Shown one piece after another: positions 1-12,485 of a stretch of DNA of 25,028 nucleotides. Source of the stretch: Atkinsonella hypoxylon. Taxonomy: Eukaryota; Ascomycota; Sordariomycetes; Hypocreales; Clavicipitaceae. How positions within the stretch are numbered: position 1 is the first letter of the stretch; each line of letters opens with the position of its first letter. The notes under the pieces are model-generated. The model was not told the origin of the DNA. It saw only the letters and a list, made by a program, of their open reading frames with translations, and did not search any database. The translations under genes were made by a program, and so were the position numbers. Location of the stretch: the NCBI GenBank assembly GCA_000729835.1, contig JFHB01000320.1:1-25028 (forward strand), written 5' to 3'.

Positions 1-1
1 T

Positions 2-3000
2 TAGAAAAAGATTAAAGTTAACTTATAAGACCTATACTAACTAATACTTATACTTATAGAAGCAATAGAGAATAAATACTTAATATAAGTAAATAGTATT
101 AATAAAGTCTATTATATTAATAGAATAAGTGCTAAAGTTATACCTCTATATTCTATCTTAAGGAAGAGGTAAAGAATTAAAGAGTAGAAAGATTAATTAA
201 TTAATATTATTAAGATAATATCTACTATAGTTAAAGAGGTAATAGAAAATAATAAAGAAGATATTACTAATAAATATATAAAACAGCTGCTTAATAGTAT
301 CTAGAAGGATTTATAGAATATTATATAAGAATATATAGGAAATTATATTAAAGAGAAAAAGTTTATTATAAACCTATAAGTAAATATACTTTATATTAGA
401 GAATTAAATAGTATTTTAAAGCTAAAAGTAATTATAAGCTATTTATAGAACTTACTTTACCTTTAAGTATAACTTAAAAGCCTAAACTCTTTACTTATTA
501 ATAGTCTTATAGATTATAGTTTATAAAGGAATATTATTACTAAGGACCTTATTAAAAAGCTTAATTTAAAAATAACTCTAATAAAGTAAAAGACTACTAC
601 TATATCTTTTATATTATATAAGCTTATAATATTAGAAGAAGTAATAATAAAGCTATACCTTAGAAATATCTAAACGCTAATTTACTTTTATATTACACTA
701 AAGTCTTTATATATATAATTAATTCTTAGAATACCTTTTATATATATAGCTAAAGTTACCTTTAAGTATAGTAATAAAGAAGGTAAGCTTCTCTTAAAGT
801 GCTGTTTTAGTAATATTATATTAGTCTTAAGGGTTACTAGAAGTGTTAAATAAAAGACTACAATAGATAAAGTAATAGCTACTAGTGTTAATTTAATCTT
901 AATTAATAAGTTATTTAAGAATTTAGTCTATAATTAAATAGTTAAAGAGAGTCTTAAAGCTAAGTTAAATAATAATAAGAAGCTAGTGCCTATAATAGAG
1001 AATAAAGGTATAGCTATTATTAACCTTATAATAAAGAGAATAGCTAATTAGTATAGAAGCTAACTTAAAGAGGCTATAAAGGAGATTTAGCCCTTAAGGT
1101 AATTATAGCTAATTAATCTAAAGGTAAATATATTATATAAGTAAAAAGCTAATAAAATTCTACTAAAAGATAATATTCCTTTAAATAGATCTATACTTAA
1201 TAAAGACCTTAAGTAGAAATAGAAGAAGTAAAAAGAGGCAAAAGTATACTTAAATAAATTAAGAAAATACACTAAATATATTATAGAAAGATTTAATAAA
1301 AAACCCTAAGGATTTTAAATAATAAAAGAGCACTTAGATTAAATAGTTAAATAAATATAAGAATATTTAATAGTAGAAAAAGTTAATGTTTTTAAGGAAA
1401 TTCTCTATAACTAAGAGGTAGTATTAGTGTAAAACTTATTAGAGTATAGAAAGATTAATTCTCTAGTTATACTACCTTAAGTTATTTACACTATTACTTA
1501 TAGAGCTTAAAAAGTAAAGTTAATATTAATATCTATTAGCCTATAAAGGAGACTAGTTAATTTATTAAAAAAGAAGCTTTAGTATAGGTTATTAGAAGAG
1601 AGTTATAGATCTTATAGGAACTCTTACTTTTTAGTAATAAAGAAGAATAAAGAGATATAGCTAGTGCTGTTTATAATAGCTTATAATAAGATTATAATAT
1701 AGAATGCCTATATTCTAGAAGGAGTAAAGGCTTTTAGTAAAGAATTTAGGATATATAAGATACTTTTAGTTATTAATTTGCTGTTAAGCTATAACTAAGT
1801 GCTACTTATAGAGAAAAGTAAGGACTTAATAATAATTTTAATAGTAATAGAACTTCTATAACTTTATATACTTCCTTAGGGAGTAACTAACTTTATTACT
1901 TAATTTATTTAAGTAGTAAAAAGAATTCTTTTTAACTTAATTTCTTACACTTATAAGCCTTTCTTAGATAATATTGCAGTAAAAGGCCTTACTACTACTT
2001 ATAATAAAGAGAAAGTATTGCTTAATATATAAAGATATATTATAGAATATTTAATTAACATTAATAAAGTCCTTATTAATATTAAGCTAGCTAGTTACAC
2101 TATATTTACTGTAAAATTAAAGCTATACTAAAAGACTATAGAGATTATTAGATTTATATATAGCACTAATAGAAAAAAACCTTTAGAAGTAAAGGTAATA
2201 AAGATTTTAGAGTAAATAGAGTATAAAAATGTTTTTAAGGTTAAATTCTTTCTTAAGCTTATAGGCTATTATTGTATTTAGGTATAGTATTACTCTATAA
2301 AAGCTAAGCCTTTTATAATCTTACTTAAGAAAAGTATTAAGTAAACTTAAGAACTAAACTAGAAGAACGCTATAGAGGTCCTTAAGTATATAATAATAAC
2401 TATACTAGTTCTTATAATAATTAATCTTAGCTTAAGCGCTAAAGAAATTATATTAATAGTTAATATAAGCTTAAAAGAATAAAGAGCAGTTTTAATATAA
2501 ATTATTAATAGGTAATAACACTCTATATAATATAAAAGTAGATATTAAAGCAATTTAGAAATTAAGTATAATAGAATAAAGTAGAAATATAGAGCTATTG
2601 TTTATACATTAAGAAGGCTATAAATTTATCTCTATAGAGTTCCCTTTACTCTAAAGACTAATTCTTAGGTACTTATATATTAGCTTAATAGCGCTATTAA
2701 TAACGTCTTAAGTGCGCTTATTATATAATAGATTAGTTATATTATACTATTTAATTTTATAGCTAGGTATATTTTAGGAGAAAAGAATAAAATAGCTAAT
2801 ACTTTATTATATAAAGAAAGTAGGCCTTCTAATATATTAGATTAAGTAGCTAAAGGGAATATTAAAGATTTTATTAACCTATAGCTTAATATTAATAAGA
2901 TCTAGCTATATAATAGAGTATATTATACTTCTAGAACTTAATAAATTATAGATTTTCTTTTAACGTTATAAAGACTATTTAATCTAAATAAGAGTAAGTA

Positions 3001-4507
3001 TAAGTAACTTTATATAAGTGCTAAGTAATACTTCTTAGATAAAGGCCTATTATAGAAGAGACTAACTAGTATAATAAAGAGTTCTACTTTAGTTATTAAA
3101 GACTTAATATAATAGAAGAAGATTATTAAGGCTTTATATAAGTAAATAGGTTATAAAGGTATAGAAATTATATTTTAAGTAGCTAGAATTAAGTACTTTT
3201 AGAAAGAACTCTAGAATATAGTTTAAGTAATAATTTTTTATTATAAAGTATACTAAAAGTTTGCTTCTTAAAGGCCTAAAGAATTATTAATACTAGTAGC
3301 TTTAGGCAACTTAATAAGTAAGATATATATTAACACCTAATATATACTACTTAATTATAGTTTTAAGTACTTTCTAGAAGTAAGATATAACCTTACTAGA
3401 TAGATAGAAGCGTACTCTATATAGTATACTAATATTATAGCTATTTAGAAGTTCTTAATAAAACTAATTATATAATTTAAAGTTTTCTAATTTCTAGTTT
3501 TTAATAAAGAGCTAGAAATATATAGAAATCTTAAAAAAGCAGTTAAAGCTATTAAGATTAAAGGGATTAAGACATTAATATACAATTTAAAAGCTAATTT
3601 ACCTATTAAAGCTAGTTATTAAATACTTATATTTACTCTTTTAAAGATAGAAGGTTCTAATAAAAAGTAGTTTAAATTGCTAAATAAAGCACTATTAGTA
3701 GACTATATAGCTATATAAGCGTTATATAGTAAATCTACTTTCTACTTAATTTATAGTTAAAAGCTTATTCTTCCTTTAGAAGTTAAATTTCCTACTTAAA
3801 GGTTAATTAATTAGTTAGAAGTTATAATAATATAGAATCTCTTTAAAGTAAGAGTTAGAATACTAAAACAAAAGAAAGTAAATATCTAGAAGGCTTATAT
3901 AAAAGTCTTTATATTTAGGTAATACTTAGCTAATTAAATAAACTAGAACTAAAAGGTATTATTATAAAAGGAGAAAGATTAATTAGTCCTAGAAGATTTA
4001 GTCCTTATATATAATATATAAAGAGTTATAGATATATTAATAAAGAAGAAGTTAGTAATATAATAGAATAGTTCTTTTAAAGTGTATAGCTAAGCAAAAG
4101 TTATTAGCGCTTATTGTTTAAAGACCCTAAATAGTATAGTGCTTAATAAGACTATTTCTAGGGATTATATTAAGAAGTTTAAGCTTAATCTAGAGAGATA
4201 GTAGACTTTTACTGCTAATAAATAGCTCTATACTCTATAATATACTGCTTAGTATAGTAAAGACACTAGTAACTTTAAGCAAAATGCTAATAAATTATAA
4301 CTTACTAATGCTTAGTATAATATATTAGATTAAATAGTTTCTAAGGACTATATATTATAGCTGTACTAAAAAGAGGATTTTAAGGATAATAACGCTAAAG
4401 TAAACCTTTTATTATAATATTATCTAAAGTATATAATAGAAGTTTATCTACTAGCAATACCTAAAGAAGAGTGTAGAAGCTATAAGGAGATTAATAATAT
4501 TATTTAA
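2..4507 (+). pseudogene. Ty3/Gypsy retrotransposon pol polyprotein, RIP-degraded, 5' end outside window
   Basis: This is a relic of a Gypsy-type polyprotein that would have replicated the element through an RNA intermediate. All landmarks lie in one frame (codons starting at 2, 5, 8...). The protease remnant LLINSLIDYS is at 491-520, with LILRIPF near 720. The RT finger remnant YFLVIKKNKE starts at 1625, and the RT catalytic box reads FLDN instead of FLDD at 1961-1972. RNase H follows from ~2440 (VNIS at 2459-2470, where VDAS-like is expected) to the ILGEKNKIANTL motif near 2770-2805. The integrase zinc-binding region is at ~3130-3250 and the core at ~3300-3700. A GDLVLV-like C-terminal segment (EDLVLIYNI) lies near 4000. 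The frame carries very many TAA/TAG codons but keeps register over 4.5 kb, the signature of RIP rather than of random decay. Domain order PR-RT-RH-IN identifies Gypsy rather than Copia. I set the end at a cluster of three stops at 4505-4516; it could run to ~4740. No gag zinc knuckle is visible. Confidence 0.85.
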
Positions 4508-5040
4508 TCTTAGTAATTTACCTATAACTTTACTAGAATATATAACTTATTATAGCCTTTACAAAAGCTAATACTATAGTCTCTATATCTTTAGCTTTAA
4601 AAAGAAAGAAGGTTAAGTTTATTTATTTATATATTTAAGATTAACTAAGATTTAATAATAGTATATTAAGATTATTTAGAGATTTAAAGCTAATTAGAAT
4701 TAAGACTATAAACCTAGATTAAATAGAATATATAAAAAGTTTTTAAAAACCGCTAAAAATAAGTATAGTTCTATTCTATTTTAACTAAAAAGGCTGCTTA
4801 GCCTTTACTCTTTTTCTGTTTTTTATCTTTTAACTTAAGCAATTTATACTTAATTTTCTAGTGAAATTTTAGTAGTTTTAATGTTTAAAGGAAAGAGTAA
4901 GGAATATTAACTGCTATAAAGGGAGAAAGATTCTTATAAAGAACCTTCTAGAGCCTTAAAAGGATAAATAGTTAATCTACTTAGTCTTTACCCTAGAACA
5001 TTATAAAAGAAGTATTATAGTAAATCTAGCTATAGTTACT
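4508..5040. other. AT-rich RIPed segment after Gypsy pol, no gene recognised
   Basis: This stretch follows the end of the Gypsy pol frame and should hold the element's 3' untranslated region and possibly its 3' LTR. I could not delimit an LTR because the matching 5' LTR is outside the window. The base composition is the same extreme A+T, CpA-poor type as the pol relic. The only TGA trinucleotide I see in the first 8.7 kb is here, at 4862-4864. Confidence 0.4.
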
Positions 5041-5880
5041 ATAACCTTTTGCAAATTACTATTTACAGCTTACAGCAGTAGAGCTACTCTAGACGTAATT
5101 GCTATATAAGCTACTATAAATATCCTTAAGAGAGATATAGCTGTAAAATAGAAAGTAGATATATTCTTTAAATAAAGTAACTATCTAAAGATATATATTA
5201 GTGCAATAAGAGTAAAATACACTATTCTCTTTACTAAAGAATAAGATTAAAAGGGCTTTATAGCGCTCTTAATAATTAGTAAGTATATAATAGAAATATC
5301 TATAAGAATAAGCTATTTTAGTTAGAATAAAGATAAAGTTCTTAACGTTTAATTCTAGTGCAATCTTATATAAAAGGGAGCTTTCTTTTATAGTGCTATT
5401 AATAAACTAAGCCTTAAGATTCTAATTGCAAAAGAATTTAATAGCTCTTAAAGGTATATTAGGTATAGAACTCTATTAAAAAGCGACTTTAGTGTATATT
5501 AAGTATCTACTAGCACTAATATTATTGCTTCTATAGACTTAAAGCTTAAAGGTAAATTTATACTAAGGAGGTAAGGTTTATTAGTATAATAAAAGAATAG
5601 AAGTATAATTAAAAGCTTTTTTACAAAAGACTTACTATATTAATAAGTATTATTAAAGAAAAGATATCTATTTAACTATTCTAAAAAAGAGTAACTTAAT
5701 AAAAGAGAGTAGTAAAAGGGATTCTTTTGCTAATAATATTCTATATATTTATAAGATCCTTATAGTTTTAAGGAAGCTTTTTAGCTATAATTAAATAATT
5801 AAAGGTGCTAATAAAGGCAATAAGAAAGAGGCTATATAGAAAGGTAGTTATAAAAAGAAAGAAGAAAAATAAATATAATT
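5041..5880 (+). pseudogene. Unrecognised degenerate coding frame
   Basis: One plus-strand frame (codons starting at 5041, 5044...) is much more protein-like than the other frames for about 280 codons, although TAA and TAG codons interrupt it. Readable pieces include ATINILKRDIAVK near 5107-5145, GAFFYSAINKLSLKILIAKE from 5377, and STSTNIIASIDLKLKG near 5506-5555. The stops sit where CAA, CAG or TGG codons would be expected after RIP. I do not recognise the family: no RT, integrase, transposase or zinc-finger motif is evident. It lies downstream of the Gypsy pol frame in the same orientation and could be an extra ORF of that element, part of another transposon, or a captured host gene. The boundaries are approximate. 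Confidence 0.4.
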
Positions 5881-6035
5881 AGTTAAAGAGAATATTATAA
5901 ATTACTTAATAAGTTTACAGCTATTAAAGTCTTAGTATATATTTACTATTAGCCTCTACTAAATTATAACAATTATAGATAGCTATTAACTAAGGATTTA
6001 TTAAGATAATACTAGCTATAATATAGCCTATATTT

Positions 6036-7670
6036 CTACTCTCTCTCTCTCTTTATTCCTTTATTCTTATAATATTTTTATTATAAGTATTTACTTAAGC
6101 TCTTTTTTACCTTTAATTTTTTAAAAGCTATTTAATCTTTACTACTAAAATAGAAAATAAATACTAAGAACCTATTTCTAAGACTAGCTTTAGAGTTATA
6201 TATAAAGGATAAATATATTACTTTAGGATATTAAGGAACTTACTAATATACTATATTATAGTGTAAGTCTATAAGCTAATTAGCAATTTCTTTTATATAG
6301 AAGAGCAAGATTAAGTAGATTTACCTCTTAAGAAGCTCTATAAGCGCTAGCTACCTCTCTTTTAATAACGTTTTAAGTAGCCTCCTTTTAGCCTACTACT
6401 TTATTAGAATTATAATTTAGATAACTTTAAGCTTATAGAGTTAATATAGCCTAGCTAGAGTTTAGTAATCTAGTTTAATTATCTTAATAATATTTATAGC
6501 TTTCTAATAAAGTTCTTTAAGTAAAAGACTTATTATAAATAGTTAGATTAATTCTAGCTTACTGCTATAGTAAGGATTATTACTTATAGGATTAAGTGTA
6601 TAGTAGTTATCTTTAAGGAGTCTTTTATAATTAATATAGAAGAAATAAACTAAAGCAAGATTATAAGACTTATAGGTTAAAAGGTATATAGAATTAAAGA
6701 TAGGTTTTAACTTATTTTCTGCTGTTATAATATAAGCTATAACTCTTCTGCCTTATATAATAAAATAAGTAAGTAAAGACTTATTGCTAGCTTTCTCTTC
6801 TTTAATAACTACTAGACTTATTTTATCTTTAATTACTTAAAGGGATACTATTATTACTTTAATATAGAACCTAAAGGTAGAATTAAAAGGTTTAAAGCTG
6901 TAGTTTATAGTTAAGTATAAACTTTATAGCTTCTTTAGTATCTATACCTATTCTAGGCAATTTTAGTACTATATTATAAGCAGAAGAGCAACTAGAAATG
7001 CAGATATATCTATTTATCCTTCTTAATATAGATATTTTATTGTTTAGTTAAGTATCTTCTAATTAATCTTATTAGCAACAGCTTATATAATATACCTTAC
7101 ACTTAATATAGCAACTATAGAATTACTTAAATATTAAGGAACAAATTTAAACTGCACCTTTATAACTAGGTTATAACTAATAACTCTATTAATTAGTTTT
7201 ATAACTACTATAAAGGTACTAATAGAGTTATAATAGTTCTATGTATAATAGCAGTAAATAAGCTTAGTTTTATAAATAAATATATAGTTATTAAAAAAGC
7301 TAAGACTATAGGCTTTAACCTTAGCTACCTCTAGGAAAATACTATAAAGCATTTTGTCTTAAGATATTACTTATAAACAACTAGTAGTAGAATTTCTATT
7401 CTAAAGGAGCTTAATGCTTAGAAATTTACCTTAAGCAATTATAATTAAGTAATTAAATAGTTAATAAAGGTTAATAGATAAATGCTTATATAACTTTAGG
7501 AGAATTAGTTTATTACTGCTGTTTAGTTTAATAGCAATCCTATTATCTATAATAGAACTATTAAAGTAGTAATAATAGTAAGGGAATAGCGTTTATATCT
7601 TCTAATGTAAATAAGTAAGCCTAGCTAGGCTCTTATATATTATAAGCTGCTTCCTTTTGCACAAAAGAAG
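6036..7670 (-). pseudogene. Unrecognised long degenerate coding frame on the minus strand
   Basis: Reading leftwards from about 7661, one minus-strand frame stays protein-like for roughly 540 codons and is broken only by TAA/TAG. Readable pieces include DKMLYSIFLEVAKVKAYSLS near 7355-7295, STFIVVIKLINRVISYNLVI near 7222-7163, NYSFKPFNSTFRFYIKVI near 6905-6852, and TLNPISNNPYYSSKLELI near 6600-6547. The frame ends near a TAG at 6038-6036, just after a basic stretch (KGIKRERE) encoded by a GA dinucleotide run. I see no catalytic motif of a known transposon family. The segment with SIVAILSVRYII followed by GQIDISAFLVALLLII vaguely recalls the C-terminal regulatory domain of fungal zinc-cluster transcription factors, but no Zn2Cys6 motif is found upstream, so this is only a guess. 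It converges on the plus-strand frame at 5041-5880. Confidence 0.4.
6039..6053. repeat. CT/GA microsatellite tract
   Basis: This is a short pure CT run with about seven units. It lies at the 3' end of the degenerate minus-strand frame, where it reads as alternating Arg/Glu codons. Confidence 0.7.
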
Positions 7671-8499
7671 TCTTTAATTATAACGTTTAAGGTGCTACTA
7701 CAGCCTACAACTAATTTATAAAGCCCTTTATTATTACTACTGCTAAATAATTTAGAGGTCTTTACTAGAATTTCTAGTATACTATAAGATCTTATATAAA
7801 GAGATTAAATAGAATCTTACAGTAAGAACTAGCTTCTGCAATAATTATAGAACTTAAAGCATTAGCTGCTGTCTTTACGTTTTATAGAACTATTAGTGTA
7901 AAAGTAGAAATCTAGGTAAAGGGATAAAGAGATTATAAGAACAGTAAAATAAGCACTTAGAGCTAGAGAATACTATACTATAAAGGATTAAATAGAAGTA
8001 TTAGCTTAAAGATATATTGCTAAACAGCCTATAATAGCCTATAATTCTATTACTAATATAAACCTTAGTATTATACTACTAGCTCTTTTCTATCCTAGCG
8101 CTTAGCAAGAGATAATTAAGGTAAATAAAAAACACTAATTAATTATATCTAGAGCAACTAAATAAAGTGTAAATTGCTAAGAAAGAGTTACTTATTGTAA
8201 AGGAAAGCGTCTAGCTATAAGAATGCTATTACTAGTAAGAAGAATACTACTATATACGCTAAAGACACTAAAGCTGTTATAGAAGATAAAAGGATTAGGA
8301 CTTTAGGATTAAGGGAATTAGCTAGAGAGTTAAGTTACTTATAAGTCTTACTTTATAAGCTTATTTATAACTAGGGAGGTATTATATTGCAGTAGAGTTA
8401 CCCCCTTACGCTCTTATATTAGCTTTATAAGGGATACTATATATAGGTTTTCTCTATAAGAGTGTGCATTGCCTAGACGTCTAAATAGTTTAAGCAAAT
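7671..8499. other. AT-rich RIPed segment, no gene recognised
   Basis: This is heavily RIPed sequence without an identifiable product. Short plus-strand pieces look coding-like, for example RYIAKQPIIAYNSITNINLS near 8010-8070. A different plus-strand frame at 8149-8180 (LEQLNKV, then KKELLIVKESV) could be a coiled coil. None extends far enough to call. Confidence 0.35.
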
Positions 8500-8871
8500 A
8501 AGTAAGTGTATAAGCAGCTTCTGCTAATTCTTTTTAGGCTTTTGCTCTTTTAATTAATTAATATCTTTTAGCTTGCTTTAATTTATAACACTTAACGCTT
8601 AAGAGATATTACTTCGCTACTAGTAACACTTTCCCTAACTCTTTAGTATATTTAGCTCCTTTTGCGCGCGTATATCTTCTAAGCTATAATTAATATTTTA
8701 TTTCTACCTTTTCTAACTATTTAATCTTCTTGCCTGCTATTGCTTAATAGTATGCACTAACAAATATCTCGCTCTCTGCCGATCCTCTTCGATCTTAACG
8801 TGCGCTATATCGTTACCCGCTTTAGTGTGGGCTGCATAGTCATTTAGGGGTTTAGTTTTAAGGCGACAAAG
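8500..8871 (-). other. Possible C-terminal fragment of a transposase-like protein; includes the low-RIP island
   Basis: A minus-strand frame starting at 8871 reads without a stop for its first 44 codons or so, with pieces such as NDYAAHTKAGNDIAHVKIEE, then EDRQRARYLLVHTIK. It continues with RIP-type stops through SLEDIRAQKELNILKS near 8675-8635. A basic region followed by a short ...LEDIR.Q... segment recalls the C-terminal tail of fungal pogo/Fot-type transposases, but the similarity is weak and the catalytic part is absent. The fragment abuts the broken end of the left Copia element at 8871/8872. Positions 8760-8871 retain CG, TGG, TCA and GC-rich triplets that are missing from the 8.7 kb to the left. 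Confidence 0.3.
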
Positions 8872-11855
8872 TATAGCTGTTTAGGACTTAGTAGTTTAGT
8901 ACTATTCGCAGTAGTATTAACTAAATCCACTATAGCAGGAAGGATGTAAGACTATAGATATAGAGATAATTGTAACCACTGTAGGGTAGCACGCAAACGG
9001 TCTAGAAGTACCCTTATAGCTCTCTCTATTAGCCCATTCTGTTCGTAAATATAGGGGCAAGAGGTGCTAAAGTAAATACCCTTAGAAGATAGCCAAGCTT
9101 GCAACCTAGTATCAATTTCTGTACTACTATTAAAATAAAGGTGTTTAGGGTAGCAATTATACTAGTTCTTTAACTCCTTAAAGAAGCCTTTAATATAGCT
9201 ATAGAGAGTAGAACCCTCTTTATTAGCTAGATTAAAAGACTACTTATACCGTAATTTTCTATTAATTAGAAAAAGAACTAAAGGCCTCTTATTGTGCAGT
9301 ATAGGCTCTATCTTAACAGTATCTCCCTCTATAATATCTAAACATCTAGGGGGGTTAGGAATAGTATACTTGCTAGGTTTTCTAATAGCTTTAGCTTAAT
9401 TGCAAGCTAGGCAGTTAAAATCCTTTTCCTTAATTTTTGTAAAATCAAGAATACCTTTAGTAATAGAAGCAGTCTTCTTTAGTAAAGGGAGTCCTATATG
9501 CCCTAATCTAACGTGCTAAGTAGCAGCTAATTCTAAGAGCTTCTTATAGGAAGAAGAAGCAGTAGTAGGAGAATTACTACTAGAATTATTATTAGAGCTA
9601 GCTTCCTGTTGCTCCCTATCTTGCTAGATCTCTTAAGAACTATAGGCCTCGTTTAAGGGATCTAGACAGCTACTTCCTCCAATATCTAGCAACTTAGGAT
9701 TTAGACCTTCTAAATCCCTGTTATTAGAAGGAATCTAACTAGGAGCTCGTTTAGGAACTAGGGCTAATAGCTCTATAGCATTGTTATTAGTATTATCTAC
9801 TTCTTCTTCTTTAAAGTTAGATAATTCCTCGATTTAGCTATATTCCTCTAGATTAAAACTAGGCTGTTAAGGGATTTAAACCTCTATAGGATAACTAGCA
9901 TTATAACCGCTATTATAACTATTGCTAGCTAGAAATCCTATATAAGAGAGATTAGCGTGGTTTTTACACACTCTAGGGGTCTCTTGCCCCTTAAGCTGTA
10001 AGAAGAAACTATGCTTTTTGGGATTTAGAAGCCTACAGCAGCTTCTATCAGCTAGAAATAGCTGATTTCTAAGGAGAGTGCCCCCTATTAAATAGTGCTT
10101 TAGACTACTAATTAGGTTGGTATTTAAACCTAGGCAATATAGAGCATCCTTTAGAGCTAAAGGCCTATATTTAGCTGGATTTATACTAACTAGTACCTAA
10201 AATACAGCAGTTCTCTGTTCTTTAGGATAAATAGAACCTCCTCCAGTAGCAATAGGCGCGGTTTTACCCTTTTTTATAGGCTTAAAAGTCCTAAAAAATG
10301 CCTTATTGTTAACTATATAACAGGTAGAACCTGTATTGTATAGTAAGGAGTTTTTAATTATTCTATTGGAATAGTTAAAAGAAGAGGTATTATTACTAGT
10401 AGTACTAGTATTACTAGTAGTGGATTCTGTATCTAAATTGTAAGAATTATTACTACTAGAACTACTAGATTCACTATTGGAATCTATAGTATTCTAGTTG
10501 CTAGTAGATAGATTATAACAACCTATAGCAAAAGCAGCTTCTCTATCCTTATTCCTAGAATTTTTGTTACTTCTTCTTTAGCCCTTCTACTTCTTCTTAT
10601 TCTTAGAGGCTTTATCTATATCTTTAGAGGCATTAGAATTATTAGAATTAGAATCGGAATTCTTCTTCTAATTAGTAGGATTCTTTCCTTAGTTAGCTTT
10701 ATTATTATTAGAACTATTAGAATTAGAAGCTTTATAACTAAGAGCCTTAGATATAGAGGAGCTTTTATCTCTTTATTCTTCTAATAAGTTAGCTATAAGG
10801 AACTGTAAATTCAGCATTTTTACAGATAGACCTTATGCTCTAGCAGCTCTAAAAGAATATTGCTGCCTTTTAGCCTAGCTAGGGAAGGTCTTCTTTAAAG
10901 CATTAATATAATGATTTACCTAGTTAATAGGATTAATAGCTACACTATAGAGCTATAATCTAGCTAGTAAATTATTAAATTCAGCATTAAAGGCCTCTAA
11001 AGATCCCTTATAGTTCAAAAACGATAAGTTGTAATAACTAGTATATAGCGTACTATATTATATTTTAGCACTCTGCAAATATTGCCTAACTAGAACGTTA
11101 TAGGCATCTACAGGGGACTTATACTAGCTTATAGCAGCTTAAGGTCTAGATTGGCAACTATCTCTTATAATTATAAGGATAATAGCTTGTTCTAAATCTA
11201 CTAAAGTACTAGCTATACTAGGATTATTAATAAATTAAGGGAATCCTAGTGCCCTAAATTAAATAGTTAAAGCTTACTTCTACTGTTTAAAATTTTTAGG
11301 GCCTTTTAGCTTAGCAGCCTCTAGAATTAAGTAGACCTTCTTATTTAGCTCTTTTATAGTGCCTTTATTAAAAGCAGGCAGAAAAGTAACACTATTAGAA
11401 CTAGAAGGTTTAGGGGCTTTAAAAGAGACTTTAGAAGCTCTTTTAGAAGTAATAGGATCTACTACCTTAAAGGGAGACCCTATTAAGAGATTACCTATAG
11501 ATGTAATTATAGTATCTAATTTACTTAGTAAATTAGCTATATTACCTTTATTTTAGCTTTATTTTGCTTTACTATACCTAATAAATCTATTTAAGGTCTT
11601 TTGTTATTTATCTATTTAAGCTTTTAGATTAGCTTAAACATTATAGACTTACACTACTCTTTTAGAAGCTAATCTAGCTTCTTTTAGAGCCTTCTTAGCT
11701 ATATAATCTTCTTTATTAGAAGAGAAATCTACTAGCTAAGGGGGGGACCTTACTGGACTAGGAAAGCTAGTAGCAGCAGCTGTAGCTAGTGTACTAGAAC
11801 CACTACCCCGTTTAGGGCTTATGCTCTTTCCCTTACCTATTCCTTTTAGTGCTAT
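8872..11855 (-). pseudogene. Copia gag-pol, N-terminal ~995 codons (Gag, protease, integrase), RIPed and truncated
   Basis: This is the left-copy counterpart of the gag-pol at 16697-22012, transcribed leftwards. The presumed start is ATA at 11855-11853, at the same place as in the other copy and explained by ATG-to-ATA RIP. The frame holds: the pre-integrase zinc motif HVRLGHIGLPL begins at 9515, in register with 11855. The protease box reads LYNTGS, with Asn for the catalytic Asp, as in the right copy. A few small in-frame length differences separate the copies, for example near 11405-11450. Many stops are shared with the right copy, and some are private to this one. The frame is cut at 8872 after PKQLY, within the integrase, before its C-terminal domain and well before RT. 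It is non-functional. Confidence 0.85.
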
Positions 11856-12485
11856 TTTAAGGGTTTAAAATATAGCTAATTTAACGCTCTTTATAGCTAA
11901 TTATAGCCTAAATTACAGTGGAAATAGTAGTAAATAACAGTAATAATTCTTACTAAATATAGGCTAAAAGTGCCCTATATCTTTAGAAATTATACTAAGA
12001 TTTTTCTCTAATTGCTTTTGTAATAGGTATAATAGGCTCTAAAGGCTGCGTTATATTGCAATCTGTATGCACATACAATTTGTATAGCAGACTAGATTAA
12101 CAAGCGGTCGCGAGGGGCATAAAACATAGGTGCTAGCTATTTTTAGCTAAAAAATTTAGGAGATTCTTCTCTAATTAGGTTCTAATAAATTAGTGGAGAC
12201 CTAGGCACAGCTAATTTAGGGATATCTAGCTAATTCCTACTTCAAAATCCTAACTAGTGGGATTACTACATAAATTAATTCTGCAACCGAAAACATAGGA
12301 ATATCTGCAACAAGAGCTATTAGGCTTACACTATAAATTGTAGTATAGCTACTAACAGAGGTATATAGAGTGCACAATATACAAGATAACAGCACAATAA
12401 TAAGTAATGCAGTGCAGCGCTAAGCTTATTTCTTAATAGAAATAATTAATTAAGTAGTGCTTAATAAAACGATTTACAGTGCAAA
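11856..12485 (-). other. Copia 5' leader between LTR-A and gag, left copy
   Basis: About 630 bp of non-coding sequence lies between the inner LTR end and the presumed gag start, the same length as the 629-bp leader of the right copy. I did not recognise a tRNA primer-binding site next to the LTR. Confidence 0.7.

Noticed and set aside
1087..1272. 61-codon minus-strand ORF, rich in Phe, Leu and Tyr
   Set aside because: It is antisense to the Gypsy pol relic. Its low-complexity hydrophobic composition is what AT-rich RIPed DNA gives by chance.
7590..7670. Zn2Cys6 DNA-binding motif upstream of the minus-strand frame (CKRKQL piece)
   Set aside because: Only one cysteine is present, and the other expected Cys positions hold Leu or Ile, which RIP cannot make from Cys codons.
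11359..11556. 65-codon plus-strand ORF (and its mirror at 16993-17190 on the minus strand)
   Set aside because: Both are antisense to the Copia Gag region. The pair exists only because the two Copia copies are inverted repeats.
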